Assembly: GCA_028275645.1 (NCBI GenBank)
Contig: JAPWUH010000026.1
Span: 1 to 11,942, forward strand
From: Caldivirga sp.
GTDB taxonomy: Archaea > Thermoproteota > Thermoprotei > Thermoproteales > Thermocladiaceae
Direction of reading: 5' to 3'
DNA length: 11,942 bases
Part shown: in pieces, positions 1-6,371 of the stretch
Layout: the number at the start of each line of letters is the position of its first letter
How positions within the stretch are numbered: position 1 is the stretch's first letter
Position numbers and translations under genes: made by a program
Notes under the pieces: generated by a model
The model's input: only the letters and a program-made list of their open reading frames with translations
Databases searched by the model: none
Told to the model about the DNA's origin: nothing

Positions 1-635
1 GGGAAGAAGGTTGCGCCTATGTTGTTTGAGTCCGTTAGGCCGAAGGTGTTTTTAACCGTTGATAAGGTTAGCTTCTTAGCCACCTTAACGGCTATCTTAT
101 ACAGGTAAGCCACGTCATCCGTGTCCACTATTATGTGTAGCCTATCCGGCGTGAAGCCAAGCGCTATTAGGCTTAACGCATTGTCATAGGCCAGTCTATT
201 AGTCTCCTCAAGCGTGTAGCCATCCCTCACCAGGAACTTCTCATCATCAGTTAACTCGAAGAAGTAGTGAACATTGAACTTGTCCACGAACCACTTGGTC
301 AGTATCCAGGGGACTAGGTGGCCTATGTGCAGGTCGCCGCTTGGACCCCTACCATTGTACAGCGCCCATGATCCACCTGACCTAGCCCTCTCCAAAATCT
401 CCCTAAAACCCCTATGGGCGTAGAAGAACCCCCTCCTGATTAGGTAATGCACATCACCCCCGGTTAAGCCCTTAAGCAGACTTACGTCCTCGTCGGTGAT
501 TAGCTGAACACCAAACTCCCTGGCTAACCTTAGGTAATCCACCTTACCCTTAACCTCCCAGGGTGTGACTGCGTACTCCTGCCCCAGATGGCAACCACCA
601 GGCCGTGTTTTATTGGGGTGTATAAAAGCTTTCAT
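1..635 (-). CDS. trpS: Tryptophanyl-tRNA synthetase, N-terminal part (runs off left edge)
   Basis: This cytoplasmic class I aminoacyl-tRNA synthetase charges tRNA-Trp with tryptophan using ATP. The reverse strand reads as 211 codons from ATG at 635 with no stop; the C-terminal part, including the KMSKS-type loop, lies outside the window. Visible motifs, numbered from that ATG, are TPWEV (24-28), GRGPSGDLHIGH (95-106) with HIGH at 103-106, and ELTDDEKFL (127-135). The order and wording match archaeal/eukaryotic-type TrpRS from memory. The start is uncertain. Residues 1-17 precede the usual family start, and their codons (AAA, CGG) are unlike the AAG/AGG habit of the rest. A good TATA-like box (621-628) also lies inside the extension, downstream of the ATG. 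The gene is divergent from the thiolase gene. The family call is firm; the start is not. Confidence 0.95.
   Translation of the reverse strand, partial: MKAFIHPNKTRPGGCHLGQEYAVTPWEVKGKVDYLRLAREFGVQLITDEDVSLLKGLTGGDVHYLIRRGFFYAHRGFREILERARSGGSWALYNGRGPSGDLHIGHLVPWILTKWFVDKFNVHYFFELTDDEKFLVRDGYTLEETNRLAYDNALSLIALGFTPDRLHIIVDTDDVAYLYKIAVKVAKKLTLSTVKNTFGLTDSNNIGATFF
621..628 (-). promoter_or_regulatory. TATA-like box inside the putative 5' end of trpS
   Basis: On the reverse strand this reads TTTTATA with flanking A/T. By the spacing seen elsewhere in the window it would start transcription near 596-600, which is 3' of the ATG at 635. Either the box is fortuitous and the ATG at 635 is used, or TrpRS starts further in. 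No in-frame ATG, GTG or TTG precedes the conserved TPWEV motif; the only near-cognate codon is CTG at 587-585. Confidence 0.4.
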
Positions 636-713
636 ACGTGGGTTAGGCCCGTTAACCTAAGCGTCGGATGCCATTGAGTTAGTTGCTTAACGTAATGCCG
701 TTCGTTGAGCACT

Positions 714-727
714 AAATATTTTTAAAG
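714..727 (+). promoter_or_regulatory. TATA box of the thiolase gene
   Basis: An A/T-only run (AAATATTTTTAAA) is centred about 28-30 nt before the ATG at 751. This is the archaeal TATA-to-start distance and implies a leaderless or nearly leaderless mRNA. No Shine-Dalgarno-like sequence precedes the ATG. Confidence 0.65.
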
Positions 728-750
728 TCACATACACCAGCTTAACCACT

Positions 751-1941
751 ATGAACAGTGAGGTTGTTATAGTCGGGTACGTTAGGACGCCCATAGGTAA
801 GTTCGGTGGGGCTCTTAGGAATGTTAAGTCGCCCCAACTGGCTGCTGAGGCGATAAGGGCCCTCCTCAAGAGGACTGAGGTTGAGCCATCTATGATTGAT
901 GAGGTCATCTTCGGCTCAACCCTGCAGGGTGGGATGGGGCAGAATATTTCACGCTACGCAGCGCTGCTGGCTGGCTTACCCAATTCCGTCAGTGCCTATA
1001 CGGTTAATAGGGTTTGCTCATCAGGCATGCAGGCTATTATAGATGCGTACAGGGAGTTGGTGCTTGGTGATGCATCCCTAGTCATAGCCGGCGGTGTTGA
1101 CTCAATGAGCACCCAGCCGATAGCCCTACCAAGCGAGTACAGGTGGGGTGTTAAACACTTCATAACTAGGGTTGCTCAGCCAATAGACCTAATGGTGTAT
1201 GATGGGTTAGTGGACCCAGTGACCATGATGTTGATGGGGCAGGAGGCCGACATGGTGGCTAAGGAGAATGAGATCACCAGGGATGAGCTTGATGAGTACG
1301 CCTACATGAGCCACATGAGGGCTGTTAAGGCTACTGAGGGTAAGTTGTTTAAGGAGATGGAGCCCATCGACTCGACAATAGGTGGGGAGAGGGTTAGGCT
1401 TGATCACGACGAGGGTATTAGGCCTGACACCAGCCTGGAGAAGCTTAAGGCCCTTAAACCAGCCTTCACCCAAGACGGCCTACACACAGCTGGCAACTCA
1501 TCACAGCTCAGTGATGGTGCAGCAGCACTCTTACTCACAACCATGGATAAGGCCAGGGAGCTGGGGCTTAAACCAGTAGCCAGGATAATAGGCTACGCCT
1601 GGTACATGATAGAGCCTAGGCGCTTCACGGAGGCCCCCACCTACGTCATAGATAAGGTACTTAAGAAGCTTAACCTAAGCCTAAGCTCAATAGACTACTT
1701 CGAGGTTAATGAAGCCTTCGCCGTGGTTAACGTACTGGTGCACAGGAGGTTGGGCATACCGTACGATAGGATGAACATATTCGGTGGGGCGATAGCCATA
1801 GGCCACCCCCTGGGCGCCAGTGGGGCTAGGATAGTGACCACGCTGTTAACCGGCCTTGAGCACCTTGGTGGTAGGAGGGGTGTTGCCGCCCTCTGCCACG
1901 GTACCGGGGGAGCCACGGCCCTTGTCGTTGAGAGGCTCTAG
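751..1941 (+). CDS. Thiolase (acetyl-CoA C-acetyltransferase type)
   Basis: This cytoplasmic thiolase-fold enzyme condenses two acetyl-CoA to acetoacetyl-CoA or runs the reverse cleavage. It is 396 aa, the normal length for a complete thiolase. Visible features are the acyl-accepting Cys89 in NRVCSSGMQAI, the GNSSQLSDGAAALL loop, NEAFAV, His352 in GGAIAIGHPLGASGAR and the acid/base Cys382 in CHGTGGATALVVE. The nucleophile, base and second Cys are all present, so activity is expected. The last motif is CHGTGG, where biosynthetic thiolases usually have CIGGGxG, so substrate preference cannot be read from sequence. In Thermoproteales such an enzyme could end the dicarboxylate/4-hydroxybutyrate cycle or serve mevalonate or fatty-acid metabolism. 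No HMG-CoA synthase or DUF35 partner gene is adjacent. The stop is 7 nt from the stop of the convergent phosphoesterase gene. Confidence 0.93.
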   Translation: MNSEVVIVGYVRTPIGKFGGALRNVKSPQLAAEAIRALLKRTEVEPSMIDEVIFGSTLQGGMGQNISRYAALLAGLPNSVSAYTVNRVCSSGMQAIIDAYRELVLGDASLVIAGGVDSMSTQPIALPSEYRWGVKHFITRVAQPIDLMVYDGLVDPVTMMLMGQEADMVAKENEITRDELDEYAYMSHMRAVKATEGKLFKEMEPIDSTIGGERVRLDHDEGIRPDTSLEKLKALKPAFTQDGLHTAGNSSQLSDGAAALLLTTMDKARELGLKPVARIIGYAWYMIEPRRFTEAPTYVIDKVLKKLNLSLSSIDYFEVNEAFAVVNVLVHRRLGIPYDRMNIFGGAIAIGHPLGASGARIVTTLLTGLEHLGGRRGVAALCHGTGGATALVVERL

Positions 1942-1948
1942 GATTGAA

Positions 1949-2917
1949 TTAACCCCTAACCGGCACGTAATTAACCTTATTACCATCAATGCTTATTATG
2001 ATTCCCCTAAGTATCCCGTACTGGTACTCACTACCCGCATTGAAGACAGGTATCCTTGAGCCGTCAACCTTAAGGTAGTCCACGCCGCCTGACTCGTGGA
2101 TGTGGCCGTGGAGGCCCATTAATGGCTTATACTCCTCAATAACCCTCCTAACCCCAACACTACCCACGTGGGTGAGAATGACTTCACCACCCCTCCTAAC
2201 AACCTTAAAGTCGCTGGTTAACATGGGGGCCTGGTCTATTAGGGTGCCGTGTGGTGGTGCATGAACCACCAGTATCGTCCTAGCGTAGTCATTGCCGTCA
2301 AGCCTATTCATTAACCTGCTTAACCTGCTGTACATATCCTCTTCACTCAACTCCCTATGGGTGTTCCAGGGGGTTATGTTGGAGTAGCCGAAGCCGACGA
2401 GCAGGTGATTATTTAAGTTGACGATGTCATTGTCGAAGAACACTATGCTACCCCACCGCCTATTAACCACGGCATTAATTACCTCATCTGGGTCGTCATT
2501 ACCTGGTATTACGTATAGTTTAACACCCTGCTGCCTATACCTCTCGTCAATTACACTCAAGTACTCAGCCACATCCTTAGCCATTGTTTCATTAAAGACC
2601 TTGTTCAAGTAATCCTTATCATTGATCATCCTCTCATGCTCCTCCTCGCTAACAACCCTAATGTGGTAACCTGAGGCCTTAAGCTCCTTAATCTTAGCCT
2701 CAGCTTCACTAGCCTTAAACACCTTGTTCTCGCTGATGATGGGGATTTTATATGAGCCATCCGGAAGCTTAATAACAGGTGCAAGTACCTTACCGGCTAG
2801 GTCACCTGCAAGAACCACGGCATCAACCTTGTAGAACCTCACGGCATTGGAGAGCTTCCTATAGGCCACCTCCGAGCCGTGTAGGTCCGATACAAGTAGC
2901 AGCCTAAACCTACCCAT
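1949..2917 (-). CDS. Calcineurin-like metallophosphoesterase
   Basis: This is a binuclear-metal phosphoesterase of 322 aa; the substrate is unknown. The five blocks of the fold are present in order: D11-L-H13, G38-D39, G139-N140-D141, H219 (VVHAPPHG) and G271-H272-I273-H274. These supply the expected metal ligands, with the GNH block in its GND variant. About 100 residues separate the second and third blocks, well above the usual spacing. The extra segment (about 44-125) is charged and rich in Lys/Glu, probably a helical lid or insertion that may shape specificity. There is no signal peptide or membrane segment, so it is presumably cytosolic. The start is ATG with a TATA box about 24 nt upstream, so probably leaderless. 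It is convergent with the thiolase. Family certain; precise function (nuclease, phosphatase or cyclic-nucleotide esterase) not determinable. Confidence 0.9.
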   Translation of the reverse strand: MGRFRLLLVSDLHGSEVAYRKLSNAVRFYKVDAVVLAGDLAGKVLAPVIKLPDGSYKIPIISENKVFKASEAEAKIKELKASGYHIRVVSEEEHERMINDKDYLNKVFNETMAKDVAEYLSVIDERYRQQGVKLYVIPGNDDPDEVINAVVNRRWGSIVFFDNDIVNLNNHLLVGFGYSNITPWNTHRELSEEDMYSRLSRLMNRLDGNDYARTILVVHAPPHGTLIDQAPMLTSDFKVVRRGGEVILTHVGSVGVRRVIEEYKPLMGLHGHIHESGGVDYLKVDGSRIPVFNAGSEYQYGILRGIIISIDGNKVNYVPVRG

Positions 2918-2933
2918 AAGGCCCTTTCAAGGA

Positions 2934-2946
2934 TTTATTTAAAAAT
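2934..2946 (-). promoter_or_regulatory. TATA box of the metallophosphoesterase gene
   Basis: The reverse strand reads TTTTTAAATAAAT, centred about 24 nt upstream of the ATG at 2917. It sits in an A/T-rich stretch (about 2931-3000) that separates this gene from the divergent uS7 gene. Confidence 0.65.
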
Positions 2947-3013
2947 CTAACTCTGGATTTCGCAATTTAATTTAAATCATTTAACTTGTTGATTAAATTT
3001 AGCCTACGCGGGA

Positions 3014-3023
3014 GTTTTAAAAA
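3014..3023 (+). promoter_or_regulatory. TATA box of the uS7 gene
   Basis: GTTTTAAAAA is centred about 26 nt before the GTG start at 3045. This placement supports that GTG as the initiator and a leaderless message. An ATG at 3029 lies in another frame and would fall within 10 nt of the TATA box, so it cannot be the start. Confidence 0.7.
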
Positions 3024-3044
3024 CCCAATGCACACACCCCCGCC

Positions 3045-3707
3045 GTGGCACAACAGTTATCGAAGACCACTAAGGTTGAGGAGCTGGCACCCGGTATTGA
3101 GATAATTGAGGAGTGTCCGAGGGATGTGAAGGCTCTTGACGGCAGCCCGATACTACTCTTCGGTAAGTGGGACGTCAGTGGTGTTGTTATTAGGGATCCT
3201 GGGCTCAGGAGGTACATATGCCTCAAGCCTATGATACTCCCGCACACTGAGGGTAAGTATCAGAATAGGAAGTTCGGTAAGGCTATGATACCGATAGTGG
3301 AGAGATTGATTAACCAACTCATGAAGCCTGGTAGGAATACTGGGAAGAAGCAGAAGGCCTATAAGATAGTTAAGACGGCCTTCGACATAATTTACGTGGC
3401 CACCGGGAAGAACCCGGTTCAAGTTTTGGTCGATGCCATAGTTAACGTGGCTCCCAGGGAGGAGATCACCAGGGTCATCTACGGTGGTATAGCCTACCCA
3501 GTCTCCGTTGATGTTAGCCCAATGAGGAGGCTTGACTTAGCCATAAGGTGGATAGCGGAGGGGGCTAGGGCATGTTCATTCAATAACCCAAGGCCAATAG
3601 AGGATTGCCTAGCCAGCGAGATAATAGCGGCCGCCAACAATGACCAGGCTAGCTATGCATTGAGGAAGAGGGATGAGATGGAGAGGATTGCCGCAACAGC
3701 CAGGTAA
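3045..3707 (+). CDS. rps7: 30S ribosomal protein uS7
   Basis: This small-subunit protein nucleates assembly of the 30S head by binding the 3' major domain of 16S rRNA near the exit site. It is 220 aa, typical of archaeal uS7, which carries a longer N-terminus than the bacterial protein (about 155-180 aa). Family signatures visible are NTGKKQKAY (98-106), the stretch [18 protein letters not shown] (123-140), [23 protein letters not shown] (147-169) and a basic C-terminal helix [11 protein letters not shown] (204-214). Initiation at GTG is supported by the TATA spacing. uS7 often follows uS12 in a str-type operon, but here it stands alone with its own promoter, between a divergent phosphoesterase gene and a convergent uL22 gene. 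Identification is secure. Confidence 0.97.
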   Translation: MAQQLSKTTKVEELAPGIEIIEECPRDVKALDGSPILLFGKWDVSGVVIRDPGLRRYICLKPMILPHTEGKYQNRKFGKAMIPIVERLINQLMKPGRNTGKKQKAYKIVKTAFDIIYVATGKNPVQVLVDAIVNVAPREEITRVIYGGIAYPVSVDVSPMRRLDLAIRWIAEGARACSFNNPRPIEDCLASEIIAAANNDQASYALRKRDEMERIAATAR

Positions 3708-3805
3708 TGGTTAATTACCCTCAAGTTAACTCACCTTACGTATACAATCATATACAAATCCTTCAATTAATTAACACCCTCTAAATACGGGCATCGGTTA
3801 AATAC

Positions 3806-4360
3806 TCATATTGCCTTAAGGACCCTGGCCCAGCTGAACTTCTTTGGAACTAGGTCGGCTGGTAGCTCAACACCAACAAGCTCTATGTTAACAGTGTCCT
3901 GGAACCACGGCGTAGCTCTACCGAAGGCCCTCGGCATGTAGTTCCTAATCTTCATACCTTTACTCGCTGATGCATGCACAATCACGGTGTTATCAACATT
4001 TAAACCCCTATAACTGGCATTGTTCTCAAGGTTTTTAAGGACCTCTAGGAAGGCATCCGCAACCTTAACAGGCCACTTAGCCACGGGCCAACCAACCCAG
4101 GGCACGTTGTGGTGCGCCTGCTTCTTAGTGAACTCCTTAATGGGTATGGGTGCCTCCAACTTTTTAACCCTTTCCATGTACTCCTCCGCCTGCTTAATGG
4201 TCAAGAACTTCACAGCCCGGGCTGTTTCAATAGCCTTCTTCCAACTGATCCTATACTCAAAACCCCTCGCCCTGGCTATCTGGTCAGAGGTCACGGTTAC
4301 GTTATACCTCCTCTTAACCAGTTCAATTATGTCCTCATCGTTAACTGACCAATACCTCAT
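3806..4360 (-). CDS. rpl22: 50S ribosomal protein uL22
   Basis: This large-subunit protein lines the nascent-peptide exit tunnel and contacts all 23S rRNA domains. It is 184 aa, in the range of archaeal/eukaryotic uL22. Diagnostic segments are PIPIKEF (71-77), the basic-hydrophobic core WPVKVADAFLEVLKNLENNA (96-115), and the C-terminal tip motif NYMPRAFGRATPW (140-152) followed by the strand VNIELVGVE. The N-terminal about 35 residues (MRYWSVNDEDIIELVKRRYN onward) look charged and helical, and I do not recognise them as the usual archaeal uL22 N-terminus. The gene is normally embedded in the S10 operon between uS19 and uS3; here it is a monocistronic unit with its own TATA box. Identification is strong because of the C-terminal motif. 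Confidence 0.95.
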   Translation of the reverse strand: MRYWSVNDEDIIELVKRRYNVTVTSDQIARARGFEYRISWKKAIETARAVKFLTIKQAEEYMERVKKLEAPIPIKEFTKKQAHHNVPWVGWPVAKWPVKVADAFLEVLKNLENNASYRGLNVDNTVIVHASASKGMKIRNYMPRAFGRATPWFQDTVNIELVGVELPADLVPKKFSWARVLKAI

Positions 4361-4383
4361 TAGTCAAGCCCATGCGTTTGAGA

Positions 4384-4394
4384 TTATTTAAACA
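4384..4394 (-). promoter_or_regulatory. TATA box of the uL22 gene
   Basis: The reverse strand reads TTTAAATAAT, centred about 28 nt upstream of the ATG at 4360. It lies in the 94-nt divergent spacer shared with the TRIC channel gene. Confidence 0.65.
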
Positions 4395-4425
4395 TTTCCA
4401 ATTCAATGAATGGCCATGGCGAAGT

Positions 4426-4434
4426 CCTTAATAG
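4426..4434 (+). promoter_or_regulatory. Weak TATA-like box of the TRIC channel gene
   Basis: CCTTAATAG is centred about 25 nt before the ATG at 4455. It is less A/T-rich than the other boxes here, suggesting weaker basal expression. Position fits; sequence is marginal. Confidence 0.4.
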
Positions 4435-4454
4435 AGGCGCTGTAAGGACCCGTT

Positions 4455-5090
4455 ATGAATATTGTGCTCACTGCAACAAACTACATTGGTATAGTTGCAT
4501 TTGCCGTGTCTGGCTCCATGAAGGCCATTAGGAAGGGGATGGATCTACTCGGCGTTATTACGCTTGGATTCGTGACGGCACTGGGTGGTGGCATAATATC
4601 CAATGTACTCCTCGGTATCTACCCACCGGTAAACTTAACTTACCTACCCTACCCACTGACTGCCATAGCCGCAGGTGTGGCGACCTTTGTGTTCTATAGG
4701 CTCTTCAGTAATGCAGGTAAGCCATTGGTATACGCGGATGCCGTGGGATTGGGTGCATTCTCGGCATCAGGTGCCTCACTGGCTTATTCAGTGTCGCATA
4801 ACCCACTACTCGTAACACTGGTAGGTGCAATAACCGCCGTTGGTGGTGGTGTGGTTAGGGATCTGCTGGCTAATGAAATTCCAATGGTGCTTACTAAGGA
4901 ATTTTACGCTACGGCGGCAATAATAGGCTCCTTAACCTACTTTATGCTTAGGTTAATTGGTCTTGGTGATTCAACATCGGCCCTATTGTCAATGATCACC
5001 ACAGTAGCGTTAAGATTCGCCGCAGTGAGGCTTGGGTGGGAGTTGCCGAGGAGGGTTATTAGCGAATCCGCAGGTTACATGGAACGGTGA
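4455..5090 (+). CDS. TRIC-family cation channel protein (UPF0126/YadS-YicG type)
   Basis: This is a polytopic membrane protein of 211 aa, matching the prokaryotic homologues of trimeric intracellular cation channels, which conduct monovalent cations as homotrimers. The sequence shows seven hydrophobic segments: two three-helix repeats plus a final helix (roughly 6-22, 32-55, 66-84; 94-113, 117-138, 150-168; 173-192). Each repeat holds the family's glycine-rich bend: LGFVTALGGG (37-46) and GAITAVGGG (124-132). Also present are KAIRKGMD (23-30), the DAVGLGAFS loop (95-103) and RDLLANEIP (135-143). The second repeat keeps the usual GGGxxRD, whereas the first reads GGGIISN (44-50), losing the Arg-Asp pair. 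The gene has its own promoter and no functional link to its ribosomal neighbours. The family is secure; ion selectivity is not predictable. Confidence 0.9.
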   Translation: MNIVLTATNYIGIVAFAVSGSMKAIRKGMDLLGVITLGFVTALGGGIISNVLLGIYPPVNLTYLPYPLTAIAAGVATFVFYRLFSNAGKPLVYADAVGLGAFSASGASLAYSVSHNPLLVTLVGAITAVGGGVVRDLLANEIPMVLTKEFYATAAIIGSLTYFMLRLIGLGDSTSALLSMITTVALRFAAVRLGWELPRRVISESAGYMER

Positions 5091-5104
5091 ATGTTGAATG
5101 GCAG

Positions 5105-5119
5105 TAAAATATTATAAAT
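5105..5119 (+). promoter_or_regulatory. TATA box of the uL1 gene
   Basis: A strong A/T run (AAAATATTATAAAT) ends about 22 nt before the ATG at 5141, with its centre about 26-28 nt upstream. It is one of the best boxes in the window, as expected for a ribosomal protein gene. Confidence 0.75.
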
Positions 5120-5140
5120 CCACCGGGCCTAGGTTGGTTA

Positions 5141-5794
5141 ATGAGCAGTAGCTACGTTAAGGCCATTGAGGAGGCCCTTGGGGAGGTTAGGAAGGTTGCT
5201 AAGAGGCGTAGGTTTAACCAGACGGTGGAGTTGATAATAAAGTTGAGGGATGTTGATGTTAAGAAGCCTGAGAACAGGATTAACATAACAGTCCCGCTAC
5301 CAAACCCAATAAGTAAGAAGGCTAAGGTTTGCGTCATCGCCAGTGGCGCAACTATAACCACTGCTAGGGAGGCTGGGGCTGACCTAGTCATAACTAAGGA
5401 TGACCTTGGTAAGTTCAGCGATAAGAAGAGCATTAGGAAGCTTGCCCAGCAGTTCGACTTCTTCCTGGCTTCACCAGACCTAATGGTACAGATAGGTAGG
5501 ACAATGGGTCCCATACTTGGGCCTAGGGGCAAGATGCCGGATGTGGTGCCACCCAATGCGGACATGAAGGCTTTGATAGATAGATACAGGAGGAGTGTTA
5601 GGGTTAGGGTTAGGGACCAACCCCAAATAATGGTTAAGGTTGGGACCGAGGATATGGAGCCTAGTAAAATAGCCGAAAACGCCACAGCCGTGCTTGAGGA
5701 GGTGGCTAGGAAGTACGGGTGGGATAAGATTAAGGAGGTTGAGCTGAAGTTAACCATGAGCCCGCCCGTCAAGGTCAACATAATGGCTCAATGA
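5141..5794 (+). CDS. rpl1: 50S ribosomal protein uL1
   Basis: This protein forms the mobile L1 stalk of the large subunit by binding 23S helices 76-78 and helps release deacylated tRNA from the E site. It is 217 aa, the usual archaeal length. Motifs: FNQTVEL (25-31) at the start of domain I; domain II with the segment FDFFLASPDLMVQIGR (105-120); then GPILGPRGKMP (123-133), the family signature; and LTMSPPVKV (204-212), containing the conserved Thr-Met pair. In many archaea uL1 sits in an L11-L1-L10-P1 operon and can repress its own mRNA. Here it is monocistronic with a leaderless start, so there is no 5' leader for a classical L1-binding mimic; any autoregulatory site would have to be inside the coding region. 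Identification is secure. Confidence 0.97.
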   Translation: MSSSYVKAIEEALGEVRKVAKRRRFNQTVELIIKLRDVDVKKPENRINITVPLPNPISKKAKVCVIASGATITTAREAGADLVITKDDLGKFSDKKSIRKLAQQFDFFLASPDLMVQIGRTMGPILGPRGKMPDVVPPNADMKALIDRYRRSVRVRVRDQPQIMVKVGTEDMEPSKIAENATAVLEEVARKYGWDKIKEVELKLTMSPPVKVNIMAQ

Positions 5795-5799
5795 GGTTA

Positions 5800-5810
5800 A
5801 TTAATAAAAA
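5800..5810 (+). promoter_or_regulatory. TATA box of the PEBP-family gene
   Basis: ATTAATAAAAA begins 6 nt after the uL1 stop and is centred about 27 nt before the ATG at 5833. It suggests the gene is not simply read through from uL1. Confidence 0.65.
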
Positions 5811-5832
5811 CACCTCCACAGTGTAATTCACC

Positions 5833-6297
5833 ATGAGGGTTGAGAGCCCAGCCTTTAAGAACGAGGACACGATACCCGTTAAATACACTTGTGACGGAGA
5901 CGACGTCTCACCACCGTTAAGGTGGCTTGAGGTGCCTGCTGGCGTTAAGAGCTTCGTCCTCATAATGGAGGACCCGGATGCACCAGGTGGAACCTTCATA
6001 CACTGGATCCTGTACAACATACCATCCAATCTAAGCCAACTACCCGAGAACGTGCCTAAGAGACCGGAGGTACCTGGGATTGGGCTTCAGGGCATTAACG
6101 ACTTCGGTAGGGTTGGCTACGGTGGTCCATGCCCACCTAGAACCCACCCACCCCATAGGTACTACTTTAGGCTCTACGCCCTGGACGTAACCCTTAACCT
6201 AAGGCCTGGTGCAGGGTTGGGTGAAGTCAGGAGGGCGATGGAGGGCCATGTCTTGACTGAGGCGTACGTAATGGGTAGGTATGGCAGAAGGCGTTAG
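5833..6297 (+). CDS. PEBP-family protein (phosphatidylethanolamine-binding protein-like, YbhB/YbcL type)
   Basis: This small soluble protein of 154 aa is of the PEBP/RKIP superfamily; the bacterial and archaeal members are about 150-160 aa and their role is poorly defined. The anion-pocket motifs are intact: DPDAPGG (47-53), His57 in the FIHWILYNIP segment (55-64), INDFGRVGYGGPCPP (88-102) and PHRYYFRLYALD (107-118). The N-terminus is typical (ES-P-F-N, then IPVKYTCDGDDVSPPL), supporting the ATG chosen. No signal peptide is seen, unlike some bacterial relatives, so the protein is probably cytoplasmic. It lies 38 nt after uL1 with its own TATA box. The family call is firm; a ligand or partner cannot be named from sequence. 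Confidence 0.93.
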   Translation: MRVESPAFKNEDTIPVKYTCDGDDVSPPLRWLEVPAGVKSFVLIMEDPDAPGGTFIHWILYNIPSNLSQLPENVPKRPEVPGIGLQGINDFGRVGYGGPCPPRTHPPHRYYFRLYALDVTLNLRPGAGLGEVRRAMEGHVLTEAYVMGRYGRRR

Positions 6298-6329
6298 GTT
6301 ACTGCTTTCCTCAGCCACATGATGCCGGG

Positions 6330-6346
6330 TTTCATTCACAATGAAA
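6330..6346. repeat. Perfect 7-bp inverted repeat upstream of the sRNA promoter
   Basis: TTTCATT and AATGAAA form a perfect stem with a 3-nt loop (CAC), ending directly before the A/T-rich box at 6347-6357. It could be a dyad operator or a 3' processing or termination hairpin for the PEBP gene, which ends 33 nt earlier. No poly-T tract follows. Function unknown. Confidence 0.4.
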
Positions 6347-6357
6347 GCTTATTAATA
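6347..6357 (+). promoter_or_regulatory. TATA-like box for the candidate C/D box sRNA
   Basis: GCTTATTAATA is centred about 20-25 nt before the expected 5' end of the sRNA (near 6372-6376). This is the same TATA-to-start geometry as the protein genes in this window. It supports an independently transcribed RNA gene. Confidence 0.5.
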
Positions 6358-6371
6358 GCGCTGGTAAGTAC

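Noticed and set aside
3029..3055. ATG at 3029 as an alternative start near uS7
   Set aside because: It is in a different frame from uS7 and too close to the TATA box to be in the transcript. GTG at 3045 gives the family N-terminus.
4020..4391. Plus-strand frames across the uL22 gene
   Set aside because: They are shadows of uL22 on the other strand; no recognisable protein.
4410..4445. 11-codon frame (ATG GCC ATG GCG ... TAA) just upstream of the TRIC gene
   Set aside because: Too short, it overlaps the probable TATA box of the TRIC gene, and it would precede the expected transcription start.
5597..5615. Telomere-like GTTAGGG repeats (three copies)
   Set aside because: These are in-frame codons for Val-Arg repeats in uL1 (residues 153-158), using the genome's favourite GTT and AGG codons.
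5152..5781. Long antisense frame of 209 codons opposite uL1, hydrophobic in translation
   Set aside because: It mirrors the uL1 gene almost end to end. The hydrophobic look comes from reverse-reading Lys/Glu-rich codons, and no promoter or family motif supports it.
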